DNA of 64,000 bases from Halopiger aswanensis (GTDB lineage: Archaea; Halobacteriota; Halobacteria; Halobacteriales; Natrialbaceae), in assembly GCF_003610195.1 (NCBI RefSeq), contig NZ_RAPO01000003.1, positions 372,001 to 436,000 of the forward strand, in the 5' to 3' direction. This document shows, one piece after another, positions 35,154-43,343 of this stretch (within the stretch, counting starts at the first letter, position 1; every line of letters starts with the position of its first letter). The position numbers were made by a program, and so were the translations under genes. The notes beneath the pieces were generated by a model. That model saw only the letters and a list, made by a program, of their open reading frames with translations. It did no database searches and had not been told where the DNA came from.

Positions 35154-36632
35154 ATGGCTGGGCCGATTCCCGAACTCGAGGAGCGTGCGACCCGCTGTGC
35201 GCGACGGCTGTGCGAGGCCGATCGCGTCCTCCTGGCGTCGCACATCGACGCCGACGGACTGACCAGCGCCGCGATCGCCGCGCAGGCGCTCGAGCGGGCG
35301 GCGATCCCCTTCGAGACGGTCTTCGAGAAGCAACTCGACGCGGACGCCGTCGCGGATATCGCGGCGACCGACTACGATACCGTCCTCTTCACTGACTTCG
35401 GGAGCGGCCAGCTCGATATCATCGGCGACCACGAGGACGCCGGGGACTTTACGCCGGTCATCGCGGACCACCACCAGCCGGCCGACCGCGAGACCGAGTA
35501 CCACCTGAACCCGCTGCTGTTCGGGATCGACGGTGCCTCGGAGCTGTCGGGTGCCGGGGCGAGCTACGTGCTCGCGCGGGCGCTCGCCGAGGAGGCCGAT
35601 CAGTCAGTTGCGGCGGACGGCGGCGCCGTCGCAGTCGATTCGGGAACGCCCGCGCGCGCCGACAACCGCGACCTCGCGGCCCTCGCGGTCGTCGGCGCCG
35701 TCGGCGACATGCAGGCCTCCGGCGGCGAACTCCACGGGGCGAACGAGCGGATCGTCGCCGAGGGCGTCGAGGCCGGCGTCCTCGAGACGGGCAAGGACCT
35801 CGCGCTCTACGGGAAACAGACCCGGCCCCTCCCGAAACTGCTCGAGTACGCCACCGACGTCCGCATCCCCGGTATCTCGAACGACGAAGCGGGCGCGCTC
35901 CGGTTCCTCGAGGACCTCGATCTCGAGTTGCAACGCGAGGAGGACGGCGAGTGGCGTCGATGGGCCGACCTCGAAAACGAGGAGAAACGGACCGTCGCCA
36001 GCGCGCTCGTTAGGCGCGCCGTCTCGCGGGGCGTTCCCGCGACGAAGATCGAGAGCCTCGTCGGCACCGCCTACGTCCTGTGCGAGGAGCCCGTCGGCAC
36101 CGAACTGCGCGACGCCAGCGAGTTCTCGACGCTGCTGAACGCGACCGCCCGCTACGAGCGGGCCGACGTCGGCCTCGGCGTCTGTCTCGGCGACCGCGAG
36201 GGCGCGCTCGAGCAGGCACGGACCCTACTGCGAAACCACCGGCGAAACCTCTCCGAGGGGATCGATCTGGTCACGCGGGAGGGCGTTACCCACGAGGACA
36301 ACGTCCAGTGGTTCCACGCGGGCGATCGCATCCGCGAGACGATCGTCGGCATCGTCGCGGGGATGGCGATGGGTAACGAGGGGATCAGCCGCTCGAAGCC
36401 GATCATCGCCTTCGCACAGAAAAACGACGAGGAGGTCAAGGTCTCGGCGCGCGGGACTCACTCGCTCGTCCGAAAGGGGCTTGACCTCTCAGTTGTGATG
36501 GGCGAGGCCTCGCGCGCCGTCGACGGCGACGGCGGCGGCCACGACGTCGCGGCCGGCGCGACCGTCCCGATCGGTCGCGAGGAGGAGTTCATCGAGATGG
36601 CCGAGGAAATCGTCGGCGAGCAACTGTCCTGA
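35154..36632 (+). CDS. DHH-family nuclease, RecJ/GAN-like
   Basis: A 492-residue archaeal RecJ-like protein. The DHH domain shows SHIDADGLTS (about 28-37), LFTDFGSGQ (D-x-G) and ADHHQP (about 104-109), which carry metal ligands; the C-terminal DHHA1 domain has GHDVAAGATVP near 465. Archaeal members include GAN, the GINS-associated 5'-3' exonuclease acting at the replication fork. Residues 140-165 are a low-complexity Ala/Glu linker. It follows cobA-hemD by 107 nt. Confidence 0.88.
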   Translation: MAGPIPELEERATRCARRLCEADRVLLASHIDADGLTSAAIAAQALERAAIPFETVFEKQLDADAVADIAATDYDTVLFTDFGSGQLDIIGDHEDAGDFTPVIADHHQPADRETEYHLNPLLFGIDGASELSGAGASYVLARALAEEADQSVAADGGAVAVDSGTPARADNRDLAALAVVGAVGDMQASGGELHGANERIVAEGVEAGVLETGKDLALYGKQTRPLPKLLEYATDVRIPGISNDEAGALRFLEDLDLELQREEDGEWRRWADLENEEKRTVASALVRRAVSRGVPATKIESLVGTAYVLCEEPVGTELRDASEFSTLLNATARYERADVGLGVCLGDREGALEQARTLLRNHRRNLSEGIDLVTREGVTHEDNVQWFHAGDRIRETIVGIVAGMAMGNEGISRSKPIIAFAQKNDEEVKVSARGTHSLVRKGLDLSVVMGEASRAVDGDGGGHDVAAGATVPIGREEEFIEMAEEIVGEQLS

Positions 36633-36672
36633 CCGACTGCGGGTACCGCGACGGTCGTTACGACGGCTGCGA

Positions 36673-37440
36673 TTACGAACGGGACTGCGAGGACCGCTCC
36701 ATCGACGCCGGCACCGTCGGCACCAGTGGCGCGTGGGAGGTTACGACGAAGGTCCCTTTTCGGACTGCCCCCTTGGCGTACTGGACGGCACTCTTGCGGA
36801 TCGGCGTTCGCTTCCCGCGGATCTGGGTCCGTCCCTCGAGGATGGCCTCGACGAGTTCGTCGCCGTCGATGTCGGCGCGGGTGGGGTTCTCGGCGTCCGG
36901 CGTCACGAGGACCTCGGTGTAGGCCTTGCCGACGTTCGGCAGGTAGTGGGCGTCGCTGGCGCCGATCTCGGGATAGCCGCGCCGACGGGCGAAGGTTCGT
37001 GCGCGGCGGTTACGGTAGCCGGTAAAGAGCATCGAGTTGTAGGTCTCGATGGCGTCGACGTCGTCGACGTGGCGTTTTCGGATGCCGTGGCGACTGCGCT
37101 GGAACGGGTGGGGGACGATCGCGATCCCGCCGAGGTCGCGGACGGTCTGGACGGTCTTCCCGACGGGGCGGCCCGGCTCGGGGCGTTCCTCGACGCCGAT
37201 CGCCAGCAGGTGGCCGTGTTTCGTCGAGACTTCGACCCCCGGAATACCGATCAACCCGTACTCGGGCGCCAGTTCGGCGGCCCGCAGCGACTCGCCGATC
37301 TCGTCGTGGTCCGTGATAACGACGCCGTCGAGACCGATATCCGACGCGTGCTCGAGAATGAGTTCGACGGGTTCGTGACCGTCGTAGGAGTCGTCGGAGT
37401 GGACGTGAAAATCGATGGTAAACGGGATCTGGGTCGTCAT
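36673..37440 (-). CDS. PHP-domain protein
   Basis: A 255-residue PHP phosphoesterase-like protein with DFHVHSDDSYDG (9-20), VITDHDEIGES, GVEVSTKHGHLLAIG, VPHPFQRSRHG and GASDAHYLPNVG as the metal-ligand set. It differs from the PHP protein at 17059 in its second half, which matches the PHP-associated C-terminal domain type. Substrate unknown. It converges on the RecJ-like gene and is divergent from the metal-box operon to its right, across a 414-nt gap. Confidence 0.88.
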   Translation of the reverse strand: MTTQIPFTIDFHVHSDDSYDGHEPVELILEHASDIGLDGVVITDHDEIGESLRAAELAPEYGLIGIPGVEVSTKHGHLLAIGVEERPEPGRPVGKTVQTVRDLGGIAIVPHPFQRSRHGIRKRHVDDVDAIETYNSMLFTGYRNRRARTFARRRGYPEIGASDAHYLPNVGKAYTEVLVTPDAENPTRADIDGDELVEAILEGRTQIRGKRTPIRKSAVQYAKGAVRKGTFVVTSHAPLVPTVPASMERSSQSRS

Positions 37441-37596
37441 AGGGGGCGGGGAGATACGGCTAATAGCCTGTTGGACAGCATAAACGCTGTGTTGGCGATC
37501 GGATTTTAGCCCTGATTTGATATATCGATATCCGGTTTATCCTACTGCGAGTAACCTGATAGGGGACCGAGTGGCGGCCACGACTCGAAGAGAAGA

Positions 37597-37658
37597 CCTC
37601 TACCGCGATAAGAGACCAGTATCCCGCGAAAGCGGAATTTAGAGGCCGTCAAACGGCC
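37597..37658 (+). ncRNA. Candidate structured RNA or leader in the 37441-37854 gap
   Basis: CCTCTA (37597-37602) can pair with TAGAGG (37640-37645), enclosing CCGC-GAAA-GCGG with a GNRA tetraloop (37624-37635). GGCCGT-CAA-ACGGCC (37644-37658) overlaps the right arm by two bases, so the two folds compete. TATA-like TTTATCC lies at about 37534. This is a fold-based guess without family match. The rest of the gap holds an ATATCGATAT palindrome near 37522 and the promoter described next. Confidence 0.3.
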
Positions 37659-37691
37659 AGTAGTTGGATCGGCTGCGACCGACAACAGGTC

Positions 37692-37741
37692 TTAGGCCCA
37701 CCTAAAATCCAGTAGACTTATTTACCTTTAGGTTGGCCTAA
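37692..37741 (+). promoter_or_regulatory. Promoter bracketed by two TTAGG-N4-CCTAA boxes
   Basis: TTAGG-CCCA-CCTAA (37692-37705) and TTAGG-TTGG-CCTAA (37728-37741) are perfect inverted repeats 36 bp apart. The TATA box CTTATTTA (37717-37724) is exactly between them, so the second box would cover the space between TATA and the start of RNA. The half sites match the DtxR/IdeR family operator (TTAGGTTAG-type), which controls iron or manganese genes. It serves the two-gene operon that follows, after a leader of about 110 nt. Confidence 0.7.
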
Positions 37742-37854
37742 ACCATGAGCAAGCCGTGATCCGCGAGCGAACCCGTCCTCGCAGGAGGCGATTTCCGCGC
37801 GGATCGCGACGAGCGGACCGAAATCCGGTTCGAACGCCGTAGGAACGAGCAACC

Positions 37855-38808
37855 ATGGTCGGAACGACACTACGAGAAATCCGCGAGCGAATCGAACAGT
37901 TAGCGAGCGACGGCGGCGAGTACTACATCGTCTGTGGCCGATCCGGCGAGCGGCCAGTTCCCGTCGCCGGCAAGCGATTTCCGTCGCGCGAGGCTGCGGT
38001 CGACGCCGTAAAAGCAACCGAGCAGTACCGGGCTGCACTGCGCCGCTACGACCCACAGCTGCCGTTTTACGATCCCGTCGTCTGCCAGGAGGGACAGGGT
38101 TCGGCTGCCGATCCGGCGCCGCCCGCACCGAGCGCCGCCGAACCGGTCGCCGGCCGCTCGAGGTCGACGGACGCGACCGGCGGCGGACGACAGCCGCTGA
38201 TCGGCTTCTGCCACGACGTCTCGGGCGCCGTCTTCGAGGCGCTCTCGGCGCGCGATCACGCTGCCGCCGAGAGCGCGATCATGGACACGTACCTCGCCGC
38301 CGCGGAGGCCGTGACCGACCCGGACGCCCTCTGTCTGGTGCTGCTCGAGAGCATGGCGACGGAGCTGGAACGCCATCTCACGCCGAGCGAACGCGTCGGG
38401 GTGCTCGAGGCGGCAGCACGGGCCCTGTCACCGGTGCAGGCGGCCGTGGCCGAGGACCCCGTCGAAGCGAGCCTCGAGCACCTGCACTCGCTTTCGCTGA
38501 TCTCCGAGTACGGAGTCGTTCGCCGGCCGCTCGACGCCGACGGCGGCAACGCGTGGGTCGTCTACCTGCGCGGCTACGCGATGGAAAGCAGCGAGCGTCG
38601 GTTTCCGACGCTGCCGATCGGGATCGACCTGCTCCGTCGGACGGTCGACGAGGAAGGGAGTGTGAAAGCCGGAGCGGATGCCGGCCGCTGTGCCCCCCTC
38701 GGCGTCAGTGAGGCGAGTGCGCTCGGCGACGACGACTGGCGACTCGTGTTGACGACGGACGCGGCGGCGGACGGGCTAATCTGCGTCGAGGAGGGATCCG
38801 AATCGTGA
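37855..38808 (+). CDS. Conserved haloarchaeal protein of unknown function (DUF7551-like)
   Basis: 317 residues. The first 70 form a small alpha/beta module (VGTTLREIRERIEQLASDGG, YYIVCGRSGERPVPVAGKRF, FPSREAAVDAVKATEQYRAAL) that also occurs in other haloarchaeal proteins. A Pro/Ala linker (about 83-105) follows, then a helical domain with FCHDVSGAVFEALS and a C-terminal part. No membrane segments or signal. I recall a DUF7551 label but am not sure. Its stop overlaps the next start (GTGA), and the promoter carries two metal-type boxes. Confidence 0.75.
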   Translation: MVGTTLREIRERIEQLASDGGEYYIVCGRSGERPVPVAGKRFPSREAAVDAVKATEQYRAALRRYDPQLPFYDPVVCQEGQGSAADPAPPAPSAAEPVAGRSRSTDATGGGRQPLIGFCHDVSGAVFEALSARDHAAAESAIMDTYLAAAEAVTDPDALCLVLLESMATELERHLTPSERVGVLEAAARALSPVQAAVAEDPVEASLEHLHSLSLISEYGVVRRPLDADGGNAWVVYLRGYAMESSERRFPTLPIGIDLLRRTVDEEGSVKAGADAGRCAPLGVSEASALGDDDWRLVLTTDAAADGLICVEEGSES

Positions 38809-39617
38809 CCGGGGACGCGACCGAGACGGCATCTGCGACGGACGTCCACCGTGCGCTCGAGTGCGTCACCGAACAGCGAGCGTCGGTTGCGGATCGAATC
38901 GACGCGTTCGAATCGTTCGCCGCCTGCGTCCGTGATCTGCCGGCCGGCCCCTCCGCCACGACCGCCGGCCCGGTCGCACAGGCGACGCCGACGGTGATGA
39001 CGTCCCGGGCCGCCGGTGCGGGGCCGGCGACGCCCGATCCCTGCGCCGTCGTCCGACGAACGTTCCTCGAGACGATCGTCCCGCATACCACCATCGAGAT
39101 CGACGGCGAGGAATCGGTCGTACGAGCGCTCGCGGCGGAATTCTCGCGCGACATCGCCGTTGCGCTGACGACGAACTCGACCTGGACTGCGGAGTTGAAA
39201 ACCGCCGTCGTCGAGGCGGCGACGACGCGACGCTTCGAGGCGGAACGGCTGCAGGCGGCGCTCGAGACCGAAGCCGAACGCCTCGAGACGCTCGTCGACG
39301 ACCTCGATTCGATCGTCGCGTGGCTTCGGTCGACGGCCGCGGAATCGCTGCACCAGTGCGGATTCGACGAGTTGCGGGCGAAACACGACCGACTCGAGGA
39401 ATTCTGCGATCGGCTAGGGACGGTGCTCGAGGAGCGACAGGAGCGGTTACAGGACCCGGTTCGGGACGCCGGCGACGTGCCGTATCGAACGCTCGTGGAA
39501 TCGGTGTACGCGTCGTTCGATTCGCGGTATCCGGTGCTCGCGACGCTCACGCGCCTGTATCGGATCTGCCGGGAGTGCCAGCGAACGGTTCGCGACCACC
39601 TAGTCCGGCGGGCGTAA
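38805..39617 (+). CDS. Conserved coiled-coil protein (DUF7260-like)
   Basis: 270 residues, GTG start at 38805 sharing 4 nt with the stop of the previous gene, so translation is coupled. The centre (about 130-225) is a long helical stretch (ATTRRFEAERLQAALETEAE, LDDLDSIVAWLRSTA, FCDRLGTVLEERQERLQ), probably coiled coil. The C terminus is helical with RLYRICRECQRTVRDHL. The style fits haloarchaeal DUF7260. No function is known. The pair forms the operon behind the TTAGG-N4-CCTAA promoter. Confidence 0.75.
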   Translation: MTGDATETASATDVHRALECVTEQRASVADRIDAFESFAACVRDLPAGPSATTAGPVAQATPTVMTSRAAGAGPATPDPCAVVRRTFLETIVPHTTIEIDGEESVVRALAAEFSRDIAVALTTNSTWTAELKTAVVEAATTRRFEAERLQAALETEAERLETLVDDLDSIVAWLRSTAAESLHQCGFDELRAKHDRLEEFCDRLGTVLEERQERLQDPVRDAGDVPYRTLVESVYASFDSRYPVLATLTRLYRICRECQRTVRDHLVRRA

Positions 39618-39685
39618 CGCGGACGAGGAGACGAGCGACTCTCGATGTGGCTGTCGGCGAAAAACGGGCAGTATGGACTGTTCGG

Positions 39686-40093
39686 TTACGCTTCGTTGCC
39701 GCCGCGGGCACCGTCCGAGCGGCCGTCAGGAACGATCTCCGAGAGCGAGATGCGATCGAGGACCGTAGTCACGTCGAACGGATCGTCGATCGATTCGGCC
39801 CGCTCGTGGACCCGGCGCATGCTCTCGAGGAGGCCCTCGACGGCGGCGCGCCTGGTCGAGACGAGGCCGATGGCTTCCGAGATGGAACGGTCGCGAAGCG
39901 AGTACCGGTAGCGGAGCTCCCAGCAGTACCCGAGTCCGAGTCGGGGGTGAGAGTGATCGGTTGTCGTTCGATCCGCGACGAGTTCGATTGGCGGCTGCCT
40001 GTATCGGTAGGCGAACCGATCGTCGCAGAGTTCAGCGGCGCCCCATCCCGGCGGTAACGCTTCCGGCGGAATGGGTCGCTGGTCGATGGACAT
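39686..40093 (-). CDS. Hypothetical haloarchaeal protein
   Basis: A 135-residue soluble protein starting MSIDQRPIPPEALPPGWG. It has two parts: a beta-rich half with DDRFAYRYRQPPIELVADRT and a Tyr/Arg-rich GYCWELRYRYSLRDRSISEA, then a helical half with RRAAVEGLLESMRRVHERAE. Pro-Gly-Trp near the start and a C-terminal Gly/Asp tail. It looks conserved but I cannot name it. It converges on the DUF7260-like gene and may be functionally linked only by proximity. Confidence 0.7.
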   Translation of the reverse strand: MSIDQRPIPPEALPPGWGAAELCDDRFAYRYRQPPIELVADRTTTDHSHPRLGLGYCWELRYRYSLRDRSISEAIGLVSTRRAAVEGLLESMRRVHERAESIDDPFDVTTVLDRISLSEIVPDGRSDGARGGNEA

Positions 40094-40280
40094 GTGATTC
40101 GTATTAACGGTTGAGTTCGGGGTGTTCGTTCCGCTTGCGTACGCAGCCATGTTTGTAGGCAGTCGATACCGTTTCAACCGAGCGGAGCGCTCCGGTAACA
40201 GAATCTTAACGATTGTTTTCTACAGTGTATCGCTCCGGCCGATCGTCCGACTTTTATCGTCGCTCCCGCTGCATTCCGGT

Positions 40281-40598
40281 ATGGCCGACTTCGACCCCGA
40301 GAAATTCGAAGACAAGTACGCCAACTACTTCCCGGAGCTCCAGCAGGCGTACAAGAACGCGTTCAACCGGATGAACGACCAGTACGACTCCGAACTCGTC
40401 CACGCGATCGACCAACAGGTCCTCAACGAGAGCGAACCCTTCTACGAGGGCGACGGCGAGTTCCGCGTCGAGCTCCCCGAGGACCCGTACGGTCGGCTTT
40501 CCGGCGTTCTCGTCGAGGAGGAACGCTTCGAGACCGTCCTCGAGACGCACGTCGAGGAGATCGAGACGGAACTGCGGCGAGTGTTCGACTTCGAGTAG
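40281..40598 (+). CDS. DUF5783 family protein
   Basis: A 105-residue acidic haloarchaeal protein beginning MADFDPEKFEDKYANYFPEL, with DQYDSELVHAIDQQVLNESE in the middle and a helical end (VEEIETELRRVFDFE). No known activity. TATA-like CTTTTATC at 40250-40257 is 24-31 nt before the ATG, as for a leaderless transcript. Confidence 0.88.
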   Translation: MADFDPEKFEDKYANYFPELQQAYKNAFNRMNDQYDSELVHAIDQQVLNESEPFYEGDGEFRVELPEDPYGRLSGVLVEEERFETVLETHVEEIETELRRVFDFE

Positions 40599-40742
40599 GT
40601 CCTCGAGACGGGACGACTCGAGTAAGGCCGGCCGCCGTGGAACTGGTCACACGCTCGTCACAGCCGTATTTTCGGCCACAGCGTGCGAAGAGCGAACAGG
40701 GAGGACGGAAGGTTTAGGGGGACTCACACCCAAGGCAGTTCT

Positions 40743-41105
40743 ATGAGCACGGAAACCCAGAACGACGGGGACGACCTCGAAGAGCGCGTCGCGAACTTCC
40801 TGCGGCGGAACTTCCCGCAGATCCAGATGCACGGCGGCAGCGCGGCGATTCAGGACCTCGACCGCGAAACCGGCGAGGTCTCGATCGCGCTGGGCGGTGC
40901 CTGCAGCGGCTGTGGCATCTCGCCGATGACGATTCAGGCGATCAAGAGCCGCATGGTCAAGGAGATCCCGGAAATCGAGCAGGTCAACGCCCACACCGGC
41001 ATGGACGGTGGCGACGACATGGGCGGCGGCATGGAGCCGTCGTTCCCCGGCGAAACCGTCGACGACGACGGCGAGTCCGACGAAGGCCCCGAAGCGCCGT
41101 TCTAA
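40743..41105 (+). CDS. NifU C-terminal-domain (Nfu-type) Fe-S scaffold protein
   Basis: 120 residues with the Nfu core: LEERVANFLRRNFPQIQMHG, then GGACSGCGISPMTIQAIKSR with the CxxC that carries the cluster, and VKEIPEIEQVNAHTG. The tail is acidic and disordered. It should pass Fe-S clusters to apoproteins such as the primase, the XPD-like helicase and ferredoxin of this window. ATG 40743 is preferred to the frame opening at 40683, whose first 20 residues are not family-like. Confidence 0.92.
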   Translation: MSTETQNDGDDLEERVANFLRRNFPQIQMHGGSAAIQDLDRETGEVSIALGGACSGCGISPMTIQAIKSRMVKEIPEIEQVNAHTGMDGGDDMGGGMEPSFPGETVDDDGESDEGPEAPF

Positions 41106-41188
41106 GTCGTCTCCAGCCGATATCCCGCTTTTATTGTTTCCTGCCGCGTAGCCGGCAGTTCGGCGGTCGCGTCGGCACCGAGCCGTCC

Positions 41189-42115
41189 CTACCGCAGTCC
41201 CCGCCCGCGCTCCCACGCTCGAACGAGCGCCGTCAACGTCCGATTCGTCGGCACCTCGAGCCCTCGTTCGTCGGCTCGGGCGGCGATATAGCCGTTGATC
41301 GCGTCGATCTCAGTTCGGCGGCCCGCGAGGACGTCCTGGCGCATCGACGACGTGTTCGCAGCCGTCTGCTCGGCGACCCGCTCCATCGCAGCGAGCGCCT
41401 CGCGATTCGATACTCGGACGTCGCAGTCTCGAGCGACGCGGGCCGTCTCCCGCGTCGCCGCTCGCGCCACGTCGTTCGCCGGCGTCTCGAGTACTGCTCC
41501 GTTTTCGGTCGCTGTCAGCGCCGTTACCGCGTTGATACCGGCGTTAACGGCGGCTTTTTCCCACAGCCGACGCGGCATGTCCGTCGCGACCGTCGCCTCG
41601 AGTCCGGCGGCGGCGAACGCCGCCCCGATTCGATCAGCGACGGGCGATTCGCCGCCCGCTCGAGCGCCGAGGGCGAGCTCGCCGAGGCCGGTGCAGGCGA
41701 CGCAACCCGGCTCGCGGAGCAGTGCGCCGTAGGTCGCCGTCCCGGCGAGTACCGGCGCCTCGAGGCGATCCGCGAGCCGCTCCTCGTTTCCCAGCCCGTT
41801 CTGGAGCGAGAGCACGGCGTCGAACGAGCCCGTCGCGAGCGCGTCGGCAGCCGCCCCGGTGTCGAAGGCCTTGACCGCGACGATTGCGAGATCCGCTTCG
41901 CGGTTCCGGCCGTCGGTCGTCGCGGTCGGCCAAGTTGTCGTCGGCGTCTCGACCTCGAGGGCGCCGTCGTCGGTACTGTCCTCGAGTCGGAGTCCGGACT
42001 CGCGAATCGCTGCAACGTGGTCCTCGCGGCCGACGAGGGTAACGTCGTGCTCGCGAGCCAACAAGCCGCCGACGAGGCTCCCCAAGCTCCCGGCCCCGAA
42101 AACGAGCGTCTCCAT
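41189..42115 (-). CDS. panE: 2-dehydropantoate 2-reductase (ketopantoate reductase)
   Basis: 308 residues. The Rossmann start FGAGSLGSLVGGLLAREHDV binds NADP(H). The middle has LQNGLGNEE, and the C-terminal helical domain has RRLWEKAAVNAGINAVTAL with the catalytic Lys, as in PanE, and a conserved Glu region. It reduces ketopantoate to pantoate on the way to CoA. Archaea often lack bacterial PanC/PanK and use this reductase with their own enzymes. No other CoA gene is adjacent. Confidence 0.9.
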   Translation of the reverse strand: METLVFGAGSLGSLVGGLLAREHDVTLVGREDHVAAIRESGLRLEDSTDDGALEVETPTTTWPTATTDGRNREADLAIVAVKAFDTGAAADALATGSFDAVLSLQNGLGNEERLADRLEAPVLAGTATYGALLREPGCVACTGLGELALGARAGGESPVADRIGAAFAAAGLEATVATDMPRRLWEKAAVNAGINAVTALTATENGAVLETPANDVARAATRETARVARDCDVRVSNREALAAMERVAEQTAANTSSMRQDVLAGRRTEIDAINGYIAARADERGLEVPTNRTLTALVRAWERGRGLR

Positions 42116-42215
42116 GCCACGAGGTGGATCGAGCGCGGTAAAAACGGTTTTCGTCGGGAGTTCGGTCCGCCGACCTCGAGTTCGGTTGTAGTTCGACGAA
42201 ACCTAGCCCCGAGGG

Positions 42216-42509
42216 TCAGTCCTCCGTCCAGTAGTACAGTTCCTCGCGTTCGGCACCGCAGTTCGGGCACGCATCCGGGACATCCTCCTCGAGACGCCCC
42301 ATCTCGCCGCACTCCCAACAGCGCCACATGAGTTCGGCCTCGCCGAACTGCTGGCCCGATCGGACGTGTTCGACGCTCAGCCCCTGAATCCCGTCTCGAA
42401 GGGAGATGTAGAGGCCGTTCTCGTCGACGCCGCGAATCTGGCCGATTTCGGTGCCGTCCTCGGTGTAAACCGTCGTGCCAAGCGTGAGCTGCGGTTGTTC
42501 TGCGGCCAT
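42216..42509 (-). CDS. Rubredoxin-like zinc-ribbon protein (DUF7130-like), copy A
   Basis: 97 residues in two parts: a PRC-barrel-like N half (LGTTVYTEDGTEIGQIRGVD, then GLSVEHVRSGQQFGEAEL) and a C-terminal metal ribbon MWRCWECGEM...CPNCGAEREELYYWTED. Four cysteines in two CxxC pairs suit zinc or iron. It is a close paralogue of the protein at 42933-43271, separated by a decayed gene. Function unknown, possibly redox. Confidence 0.88.
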   Translation of the reverse strand: MAAEQPQLTLGTTVYTEDGTEIGQIRGVDENGLYISLRDGIQGLSVEHVRSGQQFGEAELMWRCWECGEMGRLEEDVPDACPNCGAEREELYYWTED

Positions 42510-42599
42510 GTGACTCACCGCTAGAGAGCTACGTCTCGAGAGGCCATAAATCATAACCCGCTATATAGAATTCGGGCGTGCTCGGCTCGAGCGTAGAGA

Positions 42600-42850
42600 T
42601 TGGCTCGGCGGAGACGGGCGTTCGGACCGGCCACCGCGATCGGCCTCGCGAGCGTCCTGTTCGCCGCCGTTCACGTCACGCACTGCGCGGGGGAGCAGCG
42701 GGAACGCTCGGAGCGGTGGGCGCGTTCGTCGCCCTCGCGATCGTCTTCGGGGTCACGGACGAGCGGACGCGAAACCTCGCCGTTCGGATGGTCGTCCACG
42801 GACTGTACGACGCGACGATCTTCCCGGTCGGCTACGCGGCGCTCGCGTGA
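42600..42850 (+). pseudogene. Frameshifted C-terminal remnant of a CPBP (ABI) membrane protease
   Basis: One frame gives FGPATAIGLASVLFAAVHVTH, a CPBP helix with the motif-2 type F-x-x-x-H. After about 42690 the similarity continues in another frame as GTLGAVGAFVALAIVFGVTD and RMVVHGLYDATIFPVGYAAL, the motif-3 helix with H-G-x-x-(N/D). The N-terminal half with the EExxxR active site is missing. The gene is therefore truncated at its 5' end and frameshifted. Confidence 0.65.
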
Positions 42851-42932
42851 TGATCCGACTCGATCTCGAGACCGAAGCGTCACGACGGAGAACGGAAACG
42901 AAAACAGTCAGCGAGGTGGGCGGCACCGCGGC

Positions 42933-43271
42933 TCAATCTTCGGTCCAGTACATCAGGTTCTCCCGCTCGGTCCCGCAGTTCGGGCACTCGTCGGGCAGTC
43001 CGTCGTCGATATCGCCCATCTGTCCGCACTCCATGCAGCGCCACATCAGGTGTGCTTCGCCGAACTCGTGGCCCGAGCGAGCGTGTTCGACGCTCATCGC
43101 TTCGGCCCCTTCGCGGGTAGTGACGAAAAACCCGCTCTGCTCGAGCCCGCGGACGCGGCCGAGCTCGTTGCCGTCCTCGTCGTAAACCGTCTGACCCAGA
43201 TTGACGTCGTGAACCTCCTCGATTGCCTCTGCCTCGCCTTCCCTCGCCGGTGTCTCGCCAGTTTCGACCAT
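42933..43271 (-). CDS. Rubredoxin-like zinc-ribbon protein (DUF7130-like), copy B
   Basis: 112 residues with an extra acidic N terminus (MVETGETPAREGEAEAIEE), the PRC-like half (LGQTVYDEDGNELGRVRGLE, MSVEHARSGHEFGEAHL) and the ribbon MWRCMECGQM...CPNCGTERENLMYWTED. It shares gene order of motifs and the ending YWTED with copy A, so the pair is a local duplication. Each copy keeps all four cysteines, so both look functional. Confidence 0.88.
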   Translation of the reverse strand: MVETGETPAREGEAEAIEEVHDVNLGQTVYDEDGNELGRVRGLEQSGFFVTTREGAEAMSVEHARSGHEFGEAHLMWRCMECGQMGDIDDGLPDECPNCGTERENLMYWTED

Positions 43272-43343
43272 GTACGAACGTCCGCCGCCGACGCCGATAA
43301 AGACACAGCGCGCATTGTTCAGGGCCGCGAACGCGGCCGCGAC

